Shown one piece after another: positions 17,307 to 27,094 of a stretch of DNA of 64,000 nt. The stretch comes from Zobellia amurskyensis (GTDB lineage: Bacteria; Bacteroidota; Bacteroidia; Flavobacteriales; Flavobacteriaceae). How positions within the stretch are numbered: position 1 is the stretch's first letter; each line of letters begins with the position of its first letter. The position numbers and the translations under genes are program-made. The notes below the pieces were generated by a model. It searched no databases. It was given only the letters and a program-made list of their open reading frames with translations, and was not told where the DNA came from. The DNA is taken from assembly GCF_009725985.1 (NCBI RefSeq), contig NZ_RCNR01000001.1, forward strand, positions 62,001 to 126,000. Reading direction: 5' to 3'.

Positions 17307-19580
17307 TTATTTGGAATAGGGCCTTAGGTTTACTCTTAAAAGGTAATCATCTGCGGTTATAAATAAATATCTTCCGTCATCGCTAAATTCGCAATTGCCT
17401 GTATTTTTATCGGTTCTGATGGTTCCCAAATGTTTTCCTGTGGGAGAAATTACCAAAACGCCATCAGGTCCTGCCAAGAAAATATTTCCTTTGTCATCAA
17501 TCTTCATTCCATCGGGAGACTGTTTGCTAATACTTGCTTTGTGCAGTTCGGTAGCATCAAAAAATATTCTTTTATTGGTTACTTTTCCATCACCTACAAT
17601 ATCATAGGCCAGGATTTTTGGTTGCTTTTTGAAAGAATCGGCAACATAAAGGGTTTTGTTGTCATTAGATACTGCGATGCCATTTGGAGCTTCTATAGAA
17701 TCATCCAAAAGAATCAACTCTTTATTCTTGCTCAAGAAATAAACACCGTTAAAACCAATAGCGCTTTTACCATCACCTAACCCAAAAGCAGGGTCTGTAA
17801 AATAAAGGTTTCCGTTACTATCATAATCCAGGTCATTGGGAGAATTGAATATCTTCCCTTTGTAATCGGTTACTATAGGAGTGAATTTAGGACGAAGCGA
17901 ATCTTGCAAGCTCGTAAGTTTACTGATTCTACGGTCGCCGACTTGGCAAATCACTAAATCCCCCTGCGGATCAAGAATAAGTCCGTTAGAACCCTTTCCT
18001 GTATTGCCATTTGCGATTCCCGTACCTCCCGAAGGGGACATGTACAAGCTGAGCCCGTCTAAATTATGCCACTGGTAAATTTTGTTCTCGGGAACATCGG
18101 AGAAAATAAGTTTTTGCTCTTTAGGAAGCCATACCGGACCTTCTGACCAATTGAAGCCTTCGGCAACTAGTTCGATGCGGGCGTGTTTTGATACCAACGA
18201 ATCAAACTCTGGCGCTAGACGTTCAATCCAGCCATACGTTGGATATTTTCTTAACGAATCTAAAACCGTTTTAAATTTTTTCTTGAGCTGTTTTTCTTTA
18301 GAAGATAGTTTGTTAGATGGCAACGAATCGTTTTCCAGAACATCTTTTTTGGTGTTATAGAATCTACCGTCTCCGTAAAGTTTATAGTTTTCGTTTAGTA
18401 CGAATTCTGCTGGCGCGAATTGTTTTTTGTCCCAACCCGGTTTAGGGTCGTAACTCATAAATACCCAGTCTCTACGTTGTACAGGTTCTTCTTTTAAAAC
18501 AGGTAGAAAACTTTCCCCATCTGGCGCAAAACCGGAAGGGATAGGGGTATTTGTAGCTTCAAGAATAGTTGGCATAAAATCAATAGCATCAATGAATTCG
18601 TTTGATGCAGTACCTTCTTTAATATGACCTGGCCAGTTGGCAATAAAAGGAACTTTAATACCAGCTTCGGTCGTTAGGCCTTTACCACCTTGAACCGTCC
18701 GATCTCCCATCTTGGAGAAAATGGTTTGGTGTGTACCATTATCGGAATACAACATCAAAAGTGTGTCTTCACGAAGTCCTTTCTTTTCAAGATTATCTAC
18801 AATATCTCCAATAATTTTATCTAAATACTCCACCATATCCTTGAAGTATATGGTTTCATCATTCAATCTTTTTTCAGCATATTTCCAATCGCCGCTGTTC
18901 GGTGTTGGATTGAAAGGACCATGTGTCAATGCCATAGGGTAGTACACGAAAAACGGTTTATCCGATTGACGGTCAACAAAATCGTTTAAATATTCCGAGA
19001 AAATGTCCGGGCCATATTTACCATCTGTTTCCTTTAGGAACTCTCCATTTTGATAAATAGTTGGATTGGCAAAACGGGAGCCTTTATCCTCTGTATGAAA
19101 CGCGTGAAACATGCTGTATTCGTCAAAACCAGCATCCTCTACTTTCATACCAATACCTCTTCTATGTTCGCCTCCAGGATATCCCGGTGGGTCATAACTC
19201 TGTAGTTGCCATTTACCCACCATACAAGTAGCGTAACCAGCATCTTGCATGATATGGCCAAACGTTTTTTGTTTTGGATTTAAAATTCCAAAAGCTTCCC
19301 AATTCCTAAAATTATACTGCCCAGTCATAAGTTTTACGCGAGTGGGAGTACATAACGGCTGTGCATAGGCCTGATTGAACTGCATGCCAGTTGCGGCAAG
19401 CTTATCAATATTTGGAGTGTCATAAGATGTGCCTCCATAACTGCCAATTCCTTCGTATCCTAGGTCATCAACCATGATCAGGATTACGTTCGGGCGTTTT
19501 TCTGAGTTGCTCTTGTTCGCTTTTTGGGCGTAACAGGAAACCGATAAGAAGAGGCTTAGAAGAAAATAAATGGTTTTCAT
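17307..19580 (-). CDS. Sulfatase fused to an SMP-30/gluconolactonase-like beta-propeller
   Basis: A 757-residue two-domain secreted protein. Residues 1-18 are a signal peptide (MKTIYFLLSLFLSVSCYAQ). Residues 28-440 are an S1 sulfatase: RPNVILIMVDDLGYEGIGSY, formylglycine motif PLCTPTRVKLMTG with Cys77, VGKWQLQSYD and LYSDNGTH. Residues about 466-757 match the SMP-30/gluconolactonase/LRE fold: WSEGPVWLPKEQKLIFSDVP, SNGLILDPQGDLVICQ, FNSPNDLDYDSNGNLYFTDP and EAPNGIAVSNDNKTLYVADS carry the metal-binding Glu/Asn/Asp pattern. The two domains are in one uninterrupted frame. The natural reading is that one protein removes sulfate and opens a sugar lactone, but the propeller could also only bind glycan. 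It is the middle gene of a three-sulfatase operon. Confidence 0.9.
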   Translation of the reverse strand: MKTIYFLLSLFLSVSCYAQKANKSNSEKRPNVILIMVDDLGYEGIGSYGGTSYDTPNIDKLAATGMQFNQAYAQPLCTPTRVKLMTGQYNFRNWEAFGILNPKQKTFGHIMQDAGYATCMVGKWQLQSYDPPGYPGGEHRRGIGMKVEDAGFDEYSMFHAFHTEDKGSRFANPTIYQNGEFLKETDGKYGPDIFSEYLNDFVDRQSDKPFFVYYPMALTHGPFNPTPNSGDWKYAEKRLNDETIYFKDMVEYLDKIIGDIVDNLEKKGLREDTLLMLYSDNGTHQTIFSKMGDRTVQGGKGLTTEAGIKVPFIANWPGHIKEGTASNEFIDAIDFMPTILEATNTPIPSGFAPDGESFLPVLKEEPVQRRDWVFMSYDPKPGWDKKQFAPAEFVLNENYKLYGDGRFYNTKKDVLENDSLPSNKLSSKEKQLKKKFKTVLDSLRKYPTYGWIERLAPEFDSLVSKHARIELVAEGFNWSEGPVWLPKEQKLIFSDVPENKIYQWHNLDGLSLYMSPSGGTGIANGNTGKGSNGLILDPQGDLVICQVGDRRISKLTSLQDSLRPKFTPIVTDYKGKIFNSPNDLDYDSNGNLYFTDPAFGLGDGKSAIGFNGVYFLSKNKELILLDDSIEAPNGIAVSNDNKTLYVADSFKKQPKILAYDIVGDGKVTNKRIFFDATELHKASISKQSPDGMKIDDKGNIFLAGPDGVLVISPTGKHLGTIRTDKNTGNCEFSDDGRYLFITADDYLLRVNLRPYSK

Positions 19581-19625
19581 AGGGTATGCAATGGTTTAAT
19601 TATTGGTTGGTTTCAAAATCAATAG

Positions 19626-21104
19626 CTACTCGAAAGGGAAAAGTTCAGATTTTTCACTTGCGCTTTCCATGATTTGCCTTATTTCTTTTTCTATTTCTGG
19701 ATGTTCATTGGCAACATTGTTGGTTTCAGATGGGTCATTAGCCAAATTATAAAGTTCAAATTGACCTTGTGGTTTTTTGTTGAAATTGTAAATAACCCCT
19801 TTCCAATCCCCTTTTCTAACGGCTTTACGTCCTTTTTGAATAGGAAATTCCCAGTACAGATATTTATGTTGTTTTTGACCTTCCTTGCCCAGAAGTGTGG
19901 GTAGAAAAGAAATACCATCGCTAGTTGCCGGAACATCTATATTGGTGATTTCACCTAATGTTGGCATAACATCCCAAAATGCAGAAACATGGTCAGAAGT
20001 TGATCCGGCTTTAATTTTATTTGGCCAGACTACCAGAAAAGGTGAACGAACACCACCTTCATACAGGTCTCTTTTAATTCCTCTTAGACCCCCGGCACTA
20101 TTAAAGAATTCAGGGTCAGCACCGCCTTCGGCATGAGGGCCGTTATCACTTGCAAACATGACAATGGTGTTGTCCGTAATGCCCAGTTCATCTAGTTTAT
20201 CTAAAATCTGTCCAACATAAACATCCATACGGTACACCATAGAAGCAAAGACCGCATGGGGCTTTAGCTGTGAAGCATATTCCATTTGAACAATATCAGG
20301 ACCGTAGTCCGATGTAAAGTCATTCTCTGTCGTATATGGCGTTTCCTGAAATTTGTCCTTAAACTTATCAAATATGGAATCCTTGGGTGAAATCAGTTCT
20401 GCATGGGGTAGGACAAAAGGAACATAAGCAAAAAAGGGCCTTTCTTTATTGGCTTCGATAAAAGCCAAAGTTGCTTCCTGAATTTTATCTGGAGCGTAAG
20501 TTTCGGTCTTTGTCCAGTCGTTACCATCAAGTAAGATTTTTTCTTCATTGTGCCACAAATGAGAAGGATAGTATCTGTGGGCCATTCGTTGGCAATTGTA
20601 TCCATAAAACTCATCAAAACCTTGAGCAACGGGGTCGCCTTCCGTTCCAATGAAACCTAATCCCCATTTTCCAAAAGCGCCTGTGGTATAGCCCGCTTTT
20701 TTCATTAGCTCGGCAATGGTTACGGAATTTCCGGGTAATGGTGTTTGCCCTTCGCCTTCAAGTTCTTTATTTCCTCTAATAGGCGTGTGGCCAGTATGTT
20801 GTCCGGTCATTAGCGAAGATCGTGCAGGAGCGCATACAGGAGCGCCACTGTAATGTTGTGTGAATTTTATACCTCTGGCAGCTAGTTCGTCAATACGGGG
20901 CGTTTCAAACTTTTCCTGTCCGTATGAACTCAAGTCGCCATAACCAAGGTCGTCGGCTAAAATATAAATGATGTTCGGTTTCTGTTTCTTTTCTGGTGAT
21001 GCAGTTTCGTTTACATTTTTCGTTTCTTCTTTGCAGGAGCCCAAGCTTAAAAGCAAGGAAGAAGTAAAAAAGAATGCTAAGTAATGGGCAAAACGTAATC
21101 TCAT
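19626..21104 (-). CDS. Sulfatase, S1 family, arylsulfatase-like lipoprotein
   Basis: A 492-residue sulfatase with lipobox LLSLGSC (Cys24). The fold starts at KPNIIYILADDLGYGDLSSY and the formylglycine motif is APVCAPARSSLMTG with Cys91, followed by TGHTPIRGN as in arylsulfatase A and N-acetylgalactosamine-6-sulfatase types. KWGLGFIG and FASDNGPHAEGG supply other active-site residues. The C-terminus ends in ESASEKSELFPFE. It is the first gene of a minus-strand operon with the sulfatase-SMP-30 fusion and a third sulfatase, 45 bases upstream of the fusion gene. A CATAAAC element lies about 130 bases before its start. Confidence 0.93.
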   Translation of the reverse strand: MRLRFAHYLAFFFTSSLLLSLGSCKEETKNVNETASPEKKQKPNIIYILADDLGYGDLSSYGQEKFETPRIDELAARGIKFTQHYSGAPVCAPARSSLMTGQHTGHTPIRGNKELEGEGQTPLPGNSVTIAELMKKAGYTTGAFGKWGLGFIGTEGDPVAQGFDEFYGYNCQRMAHRYYPSHLWHNEEKILLDGNDWTKTETYAPDKIQEATLAFIEANKERPFFAYVPFVLPHAELISPKDSIFDKFKDKFQETPYTTENDFTSDYGPDIVQMEYASQLKPHAVFASMVYRMDVYVGQILDKLDELGITDNTIVMFASDNGPHAEGGADPEFFNSAGGLRGIKRDLYEGGVRSPFLVVWPNKIKAGSTSDHVSAFWDVMPTLGEITNIDVPATSDGISFLPTLLGKEGQKQHKYLYWEFPIQKGRKAVRKGDWKGVIYNFNKKPQGQFELYNLANDPSETNNVANEHPEIEKEIRQIMESASEKSELFPFE

Positions 21105-21401
21105 AATAATATGGCTTAATTGTTAAAATTGACAGGATCAATTTTCGGCTTGATAGCTATTTAATACAGCTACACTATTGGTTTAATAGCCTATAAGTTA
21201 AAGCACTTAGCAATGTACTTATTTTACATCTTATAGTTTATGCCTTTGATCATCTGTTGCATACTTAAAGCAAATTGATCATATCATTTGTAGATTATGT
21301 ACTCCACAATACATTTCTTGTACTCTTATGTACATCTGTTCTTTTGTATCATTTTACCTTTAAGGATTGCTCCTTATGAGTTCTAATTCAATCAAAATTT
21401 A
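21105..21401. other. Divergent promoter region between a sulfatase operon and the outer-membrane receptor
   Basis: These 297 bases are strongly AT-rich and hold no convincing gene. Read on the minus strand they contain CATAAAC at 21236-21242, a motif also found upstream of other operons here. The sequences around 21214-21232 and 21298-21345 have repeated TGTAC/GTACA-like words, which may be operator half-sites. Confidence 0.45.
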
Positions 21402-24134
21402 ATGGTGCATTTTCAAAAAGGAAAGGCAGGTCTCCTTTTTCTCTTCTTTATATTTTTTACATCTACACAGGCACAATCTTCGGAAGCTATTTCTGGCAAA
21501 GTGCTCTCTGAGGGTCAGGAGCCTCTGGAAGCAGTTGCCGTGGTTTTACTAAGTGTTAAGGATTCTACGTATGTAGAGTATACGATTACTGATGTAAATG
21601 GTGAGTTTAAAATATCTGAAGCGCAAAAAGGAGATTATATTTTAAATATTTCTTCTTTAGGATATATCTCTTTGTACAAGAACATAACCTACACGGGTGA
21701 AGCTCTTACGTTTGGAAACCTTACACTAGTGGAGGATACCTATGAATTGGAAGGGGTTACATTAACGGCAGTGGTGCCTGTACAAATCAAACAGGATACT
21801 ATAGCTTTTAATACCAATTCTTTTAAAGTGGATGCAGATGATAATTTAGAGGAATTGTTGAATAAAATTCCAGGCTTGGAGATTGATTCCGGCGGAAAGG
21901 TGAATGCACAAGGTAACGAGGTAACCAAAATTATGATCGATGGAAAGGAGTTCTTTGGGGGCGACCCATCCATAGTACTAAAAAACTTATCTGCAGATGC
22001 TATTGCTAATGTTGAGATTATAGATAAAAAAAGTGATGAATCTGAGCTTACCGGTGTGGCAGACGGAAACAAGGAAGTGGTCATTAATTTTACGTTGAAG
22101 GAATCCCGGAAGAACAATGGTTTTGGAAAGGTTTCTGCAGGAGGCGTATTGGATAACCGGTATTTTGGAAATCTTAATTACAATAAATTCTCTTCTAAGA
22201 CTCAGTTTTCTGTCATTGGTAAAATCAATAACATCAATATAACGGGTTCAAATATCCAAGACTTTTTAAAGAATGCAGATGGAGTGGACGGTGATGGAGA
22301 CGATGAGGAAGAAGAGCAGAACTCCGCACAAAAAACAAAAAGCTTAAGTGGATATTTAAATACAGGTGTGGCAGGGGTAAATGTGGGGCATGAGTTTAAA
22401 GAAAAGGAATCCTTAAACGGAGATTATTTCTATAACTATTCTAAAAACGATGGTTCTTCTGTGTCAAAACGCATCACTTTTTCCAATGCCAATAACTTTG
22501 ATTATGTAGCCGAAAATGAATATGTGAACACTAAGAACGATCACAATCTTAATTTAGATTACAAGAACAAGTCCAACCCTAACAATAGTTTAATCATCAA
22601 AGGACAATTAATGTCTGATGTTATTAATAGCTATTCTAATCGTATGGGGCGCTATTTTAAAGAGGAAGAACTAAGTACTAAAAATGACAACCTATCTACT
22701 GTAGATAGAGATAGAAAAAGAGCCAATTTGGGTATTAATTTTTATCAAAAGCTGAGAAAAAAGGGTAGAAGTCTAGCTACTGGACTTAAAACTAATTTTA
22801 ATCGGTCTACTATGAAGAACGATCAAAATACTTTAATCACTAGGCAGATAAATACCCCAAAAGAATCTGTGAAAGAGCTGAATACCATCCGTGATCAAAA
22901 ACTGAATACTTCGGCTGTTAATTTTAACTTCAAATATACTGAGCCCTTAGGAGGCAACCATTACGTGAAGTTGGAGTCGTACATGGGGAATAAAATTGAT
23001 AAGGAAAATGTTTATCAGAATAAGATAACTGTAGCCGCAAAGAACGAAGAAGAGATTTTAAAGTACGATTACGACCACAACGAAAATAATTATCAAACCA
23101 GATTGGCCCATAGTTATACCGCAGGGAAAATTAATACGTATGCAGCAATGGAACTGCAAGATATTGTACGTTCTTTTGGTGTTGTAGACGAAGCAGCTAC
23201 AGTAACGGATAGGTTATTCGTTAATCCTATGGCTACGGTACAATACATTCCTAAAAGGGGGCGTAAGTGCAGATTAAGTTATAAAAAGAACATTCGTACG
23301 CCACAACCAACCGAGAGTTCTACGGTGGTTAATGATTTAAATCCGTTTTCCATCCGAAAGGGGAATCCAAATTTGGTTTCGGAAAAGATAGATGCGTTGA
23401 CTTTATCTGCCGTTGTCCACGATTTTAAATCGTCTTTTAGTTTTAATACACGAGTACAATTTCAATATACAAAAGACGCCATCATCAAAAGTGTTGATGT
23501 GGATGAGGATTATGTTAGAACCTTGAGCTATCAGAATAACGGAATCAAACGTAGACTGAATACTACATTAGGTTTTAGCCAGAAAATAAAAAATTTGGGG
23601 CTACGCTACTCTGTTCGAAACCGAAATTTCTTCAATACAAATAATGCGATTATCAATTTTCAGCTTAATGAAGTTACTTCAAAAGATTTTCTAATCAGCG
23701 CAACGCTAGAGAACAATAATAAAGGCGTCATAGATTTAAAGGCAGGGGCAACTTATAGCGTAAATAACACCTCTTTTTCAATAGAGCGAGATTTGGACCG
23801 GAAGTATACCAAACAGCAGTATTTTTCAATGTTGGATTGTGATTTGTCTAAGAAAGTGAACTTCAATACCCAGTTTGACTATTTTATTTATACCGATAAT
23901 GCTTTTGCTTCAAGTGAAAACATTCCCTTATGGAACGCCACAGTATCGTATGCCTTCTCAAAACAGAATAGCCATGTTGTAAAGTTATTGTTTATTGATT
24001 TGTTTGATAAGAACATAGACATCTATAGGCGTAGTACCACCAACTATTTTGAAGAAACTACGTCTGAAAGTTTAGGACGCTATTTTATAGTTAGTTATAT
24101 GCATAAGCTTAACAACAGACCTAGAAAAGGGTAA
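21402..24134 (+). CDS. TonB-dependent receptor-like outer-membrane beta-barrel protein
   Basis: A 910-residue outer-membrane protein. After a signal peptide (MVHFQKGKAGLLFLFFIFFT...) comes a carboxypeptidase-regulatory-like beta-sandwich (SGKVLSEGQEPLEAVAVVLL, residues 30-49). A plug-like segment follows (NKIPGLEIDSGGKVNAQGNE, then IMIDGKEFFGGDPSIVLKNL), and then a long beta-barrel ending near the C-terminus. This fits the OMP_b-brl_3 group, common in Bacteroidota, rather than classic SusC. The ligand is unknown. It is the only large gene pointing the opposite way within the sulfatase cluster and has no SusD partner beside it. A protein, peptide or small-molecule role unrelated to the glycan cannot be excluded. 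Confidence 0.85.
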   Translation: MVHFQKGKAGLLFLFFIFFTSTQAQSSEAISGKVLSEGQEPLEAVAVVLLSVKDSTYVEYTITDVNGEFKISEAQKGDYILNISSLGYISLYKNITYTGEALTFGNLTLVEDTYELEGVTLTAVVPVQIKQDTIAFNTNSFKVDADDNLEELLNKIPGLEIDSGGKVNAQGNEVTKIMIDGKEFFGGDPSIVLKNLSADAIANVEIIDKKSDESELTGVADGNKEVVINFTLKESRKNNGFGKVSAGGVLDNRYFGNLNYNKFSSKTQFSVIGKINNINITGSNIQDFLKNADGVDGDGDDEEEEQNSAQKTKSLSGYLNTGVAGVNVGHEFKEKESLNGDYFYNYSKNDGSSVSKRITFSNANNFDYVAENEYVNTKNDHNLNLDYKNKSNPNNSLIIKGQLMSDVINSYSNRMGRYFKEEELSTKNDNLSTVDRDRKRANLGINFYQKLRKKGRSLATGLKTNFNRSTMKNDQNTLITRQINTPKESVKELNTIRDQKLNTSAVNFNFKYTEPLGGNHYVKLESYMGNKIDKENVYQNKITVAAKNEEEILKYDYDHNENNYQTRLAHSYTAGKINTYAAMELQDIVRSFGVVDEAATVTDRLFVNPMATVQYIPKRGRKCRLSYKKNIRTPQPTESSTVVNDLNPFSIRKGNPNLVSEKIDALTLSAVVHDFKSSFSFNTRVQFQYTKDAIIKSVDVDEDYVRTLSYQNNGIKRRLNTTLGFSQKIKNLGLRYSVRNRNFFNTNNAIINFQLNEVTSKDFLISATLENNNKGVIDLKAGATYSVNNTSFSIERDLDRKYTKQQYFSMLDCDLSKKVNFNTQFDYFIYTDNAFASSENIPLWNATVSYAFSKQNSHVVKLLFIDLFDKNIDIYRRSTTNYFEETTSESLGRYFIVSYMHKLNNRPRKG

Positions 24135-24151
24135 ATGTAACTGAAGAACAA

Positions 24152-24181
24152 AAAAAGCCCCCAGAAACTCGTAATCTGGGG
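24152..24181 (-). terminator. Terminator of the GH110-sulfatase operon
   Basis: On the minus strand, CCCCAGA and TCTGGGG pair over 7 bp around a 9-base loop, followed by CTTTTTTT. It sits 42 bases after the stop of the sulfatase at 24223. The plus strand lacks a T-run, so it mainly serves the minus-strand operon. Confidence 0.8.
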
Positions 24182-24222
24182 ACTTAAACAAACTAACTAA
24201 TGTGAAAAACACACTAACACAA

Positions 24223-25695
24223 CTACTTTAAACTTTCTTTGTATCCTTGAACTGCCTTTTTAAAGCCTATTTCTTCACCGTCTACCATCCTTTGGTATTC
24301 TTCTGGTCTTTCTTCTTTTACCCATTTTAGGGCATCTACAGAAATAGCATGCTCAGGATGGTATATGGTGTTTACGGGTTTCATTTCTTTATCATAGGCC
24401 AAGGTCTTGGCTCGCATTTTCTGAAGTACATCTACGTACTTTGGATTCTCTGCTAAATTGTGCAGTTCTTGTGGATCGTTTTTAAGATTATATAATTCTT
24501 CTTTGTCTTTATTGGGTGCGAAGAACAGTTTCTGACTTTCGTTAAGTTTGCCTTCGGCCTTTAAGGCACGCATTCGGTGCACCGCAGGGCGATAAAACTC
24601 TAAATAAGCTTGCTCTGCATCAAAAGGAACCTCGGGCTTGTCATTGCGAATGTATTTCCACTCTCCCGAAGTAATGGCGCGGGATTTTTCTTCTATCTCG
24701 TCCCAAAGGTCACGTGCTCCGTAGACAAACTCACGTTTAAAATTAGAGTCGAATATAGGTTTTCCGGTCATGTATTCAGGAACGTCTACTTGGGCAAAAT
24801 CCAATACGGTTGCCGTAATATCCGTTGCGGAAACCACATCTTTTCTAACTTGACCTGCTTTTAAATCTTTAGGATAATACACAAGTAGCGGAATGTGCAA
24901 TCCCGGATCTTGTAAATATCCTTTTCCGCGAATGTTGCAACGGCCATTGTCACCAATGAAAATAACAACGGTATTATCGGCCATTCCTTTGTCTTCCAAT
25001 TCTTGGAAAATCATACCTACTTCATTGTCTAAAAACTCTATCTGGTCTAGATATTTAGCCCAATCCAAACGAATTATTGGGTCATCAGCCATAAATTCAG
25101 GCAATTCCACATCTGCAGGGTCTACAGGGTGTTTTGAGTTTTCGCGAACCTCGTCCCACCAATCACCTCTGTGACTAGATACTAATTGAATCTGCGCAAA
25201 AAATGGTTGGTCTGTTTTCTCAAAAGTATCGTACTTGTCAAAAATCCCAAATTGAGTCTTTCCATCCCAAGGGCCAATGGGTTCGTGCTTAAAATTAGCA
25301 TCTATTTTTCGTCCTTTTCCCATTACACCATGATGGCCTAAAATAGTGGTGTAACCAGCTTCTCTTAACCAATAAGTAAATGGTTTGAATTGTTCGTCCA
25401 ACGGCACATCTCTATTGCTACGGTGGTGATGCGCATTTATTTTAACCTGATGTGTTCCCGTTAGCATAGCAGAACGGCTAGGTGAGCAAATAGGGTTGGT
25501 TACAAAGCAGTTTTCGAATTTAACGCCTTCCTCTGCCATCTTGTTCAGATTGGGAGTTTTGACACCTTTCATGCCGTAGCACTCAAGGTCAACACTCATA
25601 TCTTCGGCCATAAGCCAGATAATATTTGGTTGTTCTTGAGCAAAAGTCAAACAGGTAAATAATAAATAAATACCAGTCGTTATTATTTGTTTCAT
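24223..25695 (-). CDS. Sulfatase, S1 family, heparan N-sulfatase-like branch
   Basis: A 490-residue secreted sulfatase with signal peptide MKQIITTGIYLLFTCLTFAQ. The first metal motif is NIIWLMAEDMSVDLECYG, with Glu-Asp in place of the usual Asp-Asp. The formylglycine motif is NPICSPSRSAMLTG with Cys70, followed by HQVKINAHHHRSN. FIGDNGRCNIRGKG gives the later metal site. This arrangement is typical of proteins often labelled heparan N-sulfatase, although the true substrate here is probably an algal glycan. It is a close paralogue of the sulfatase at 49691. It is the last gene of the GH110-led operon, 43 bases after the sulfatase at 25739, and is followed by a terminator. Confidence 0.92.
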   Translation of the reverse strand: MKQIITTGIYLLFTCLTFAQEQPNIIWLMAEDMSVDLECYGMKGVKTPNLNKMAEEGVKFENCFVTNPICSPSRSAMLTGTHQVKINAHHHRSNRDVPLDEQFKPFTYWLREAGYTTILGHHGVMGKGRKIDANFKHEPIGPWDGKTQFGIFDKYDTFEKTDQPFFAQIQLVSSHRGDWWDEVRENSKHPVDPADVELPEFMADDPIIRLDWAKYLDQIEFLDNEVGMIFQELEDKGMADNTVVIFIGDNGRCNIRGKGYLQDPGLHIPLLVYYPKDLKAGQVRKDVVSATDITATVLDFAQVDVPEYMTGKPIFDSNFKREFVYGARDLWDEIEEKSRAITSGEWKYIRNDKPEVPFDAEQAYLEFYRPAVHRMRALKAEGKLNESQKLFFAPNKDKEELYNLKNDPQELHNLAENPKYVDVLQKMRAKTLAYDKEMKPVNTIYHPEHAISVDALKWVKEERPEEYQRMVDGEEIGFKKAVQGYKESLK

Positions 25696-25738
25696 TCGTT
25701 TGTTTTTGATTTTCTATGTGTCTCGTTGTATAGCTTAT

Positions 25739-27079
25739 CTAAAACTCAGGAACAGCTTCTTTCTCCCATTTTATAAGCCGTTTCTTCATTTTCTTTGCTT
25801 GGTCAACTTCTATATCGATGAGGTTTTTAGATTCGCTTCTGTCGTTTTTGGTATTGAACAAGTCATGTCTGCCGCTATGGTATTTAACCATCTTCCAATC
25901 ACCGTTCATAATGGCAGTATATTGGTCTTCATAGCTTCGGAAGAAAAACAGATTGCGTTCCTTGAACTTTTTTCCTTTAAGCAAAGGCATCAAACTCTTG
26001 CCTTGAATATCTTTTATCTTTGGTTTTTTACCTGAAGCTATCTCAACCAAAGTTGGAAAAAGATCTAGAGATTGTACAGGAACATCGCATGAAATGCCAG
26101 GCATAGTAACTCCTGGGTAAGAAATAATGAAAGGAACTCGGGCACCACCCTCGCCTAAAGTGTTACCACCTGTTTTTCCTCCAGATAGCGGGGCGTTGCT
26201 AAAATAACCTCCTTGGTCAGATAGAAGAATAACTACCGTGTTCTCCGCTATGCCTTTTTCATCTAGTGCCTTTCTAACTTTCCCTACGGATTCATCCATA
26301 GCGCTGACCATTGCAGCGTACTCAGCATCTTTGCCTGATAAACCTTCTTTTTTATAGCGCTCAATCCAATCAGTACGACCAATGTGTGGACCATGTACGT
26401 TATAGTACCAAAGCGACAACATAAAGGGTTGTTCTTTATTATATTCCGTTATGAACTTCTCCGCTCCATCGGTTAAAACATCTGTTAGGTAAGTTCCTTC
26501 TGGTGAATCCGCTAACGGATTTCCTGTTTTAAAGAACGGCGCATAGTAATTTCCAGGATGACCGTGGTCTCCTGTGCCGTACTGGGCATCAAAACCTTGA
26601 TGTACCGGATGGTATTTTTCACTGCCTAAATGCCATTTGCCAATAAACATGTTGTAATAACCAAATTCTTTGAGTCGCTCAGCATATGTGACTTCTTCCA
26701 ACGGCAACCAATTTCTAGACGGCATCTGAACGGGGTCCGTGGGCCATAAATTAAATTCTCCTCCGGCTACATTATTTTTAGCTGCTTTTTCTTTACTGTC
26801 GATAATATGACGAGGCATTTGAAAACGTACCGGTTCTTTGCCTGTTAAAAGCGATGCTCTACTTGGACTGCAAGTAGGAGTAGCAATATAGGCACGGTTG
26901 AAATTGAAGCCGTCTTTTTTGAGTTGGTCAATATTAGGTGTGTGGAATTTAGAATTTCTAAAGCCAACATCGGCCCAACCATAATCATCTACAAAGAGCA
27001 ATACAATGTTGGGTTGTTCTTGAGCTATGCCTTTAATTATGCCGATAAATAGGGCTGCTAAAAGAAAGATGTTTTTCAT
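25739..27079 (-). CDS. Sulfatase, S1 family, secreted
   Basis: A 446-residue sulfatase with signal peptide MKNIFLLAALFIGIIKGIAQ. Key motifs are PNIVLLFVDDYGWADVGFRN, the formylglycine site TPTCSPSRASLLTG with Cys70, then KEPVRFQMPRH, IGKWHLGSEKYH and LLSDQGGYFSNAPLSGGKTG. It is the shortest sulfatase in the window, lacking an added C-terminal domain. It resembles the one at 56923 in the DVGF and KWH regions. It lies between two other sulfatases in the GH110-led operon, 15 bases after the PA14-bearing one. Confidence 0.92.
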   Translation of the reverse strand: MKNIFLLAALFIGIIKGIAQEQPNIVLLFVDDYGWADVGFRNSKFHTPNIDQLKKDGFNFNRAYIATPTCSPSRASLLTGKEPVRFQMPRHIIDSKEKAAKNNVAGGEFNLWPTDPVQMPSRNWLPLEEVTYAERLKEFGYYNMFIGKWHLGSEKYHPVHQGFDAQYGTGDHGHPGNYYAPFFKTGNPLADSPEGTYLTDVLTDGAEKFITEYNKEQPFMLSLWYYNVHGPHIGRTDWIERYKKEGLSGKDAEYAAMVSAMDESVGKVRKALDEKGIAENTVVILLSDQGGYFSNAPLSGGKTGGNTLGEGGARVPFIISYPGVTMPGISCDVPVQSLDLFPTLVEIASGKKPKIKDIQGKSLMPLLKGKKFKERNLFFFRSYEDQYTAIMNGDWKMVKYHSGRHDLFNTKNDRSESKNLIDIEVDQAKKMKKRLIKWEKEAVPEF

Positions 27080-27094
27080 TTGACTAGTATCTTT

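Noticed and set aside
21740-22117. 125-codon minus-strand open frame
   Set aside because: Antisense to the outer-membrane receptor; the composition is that of a shadow frame.
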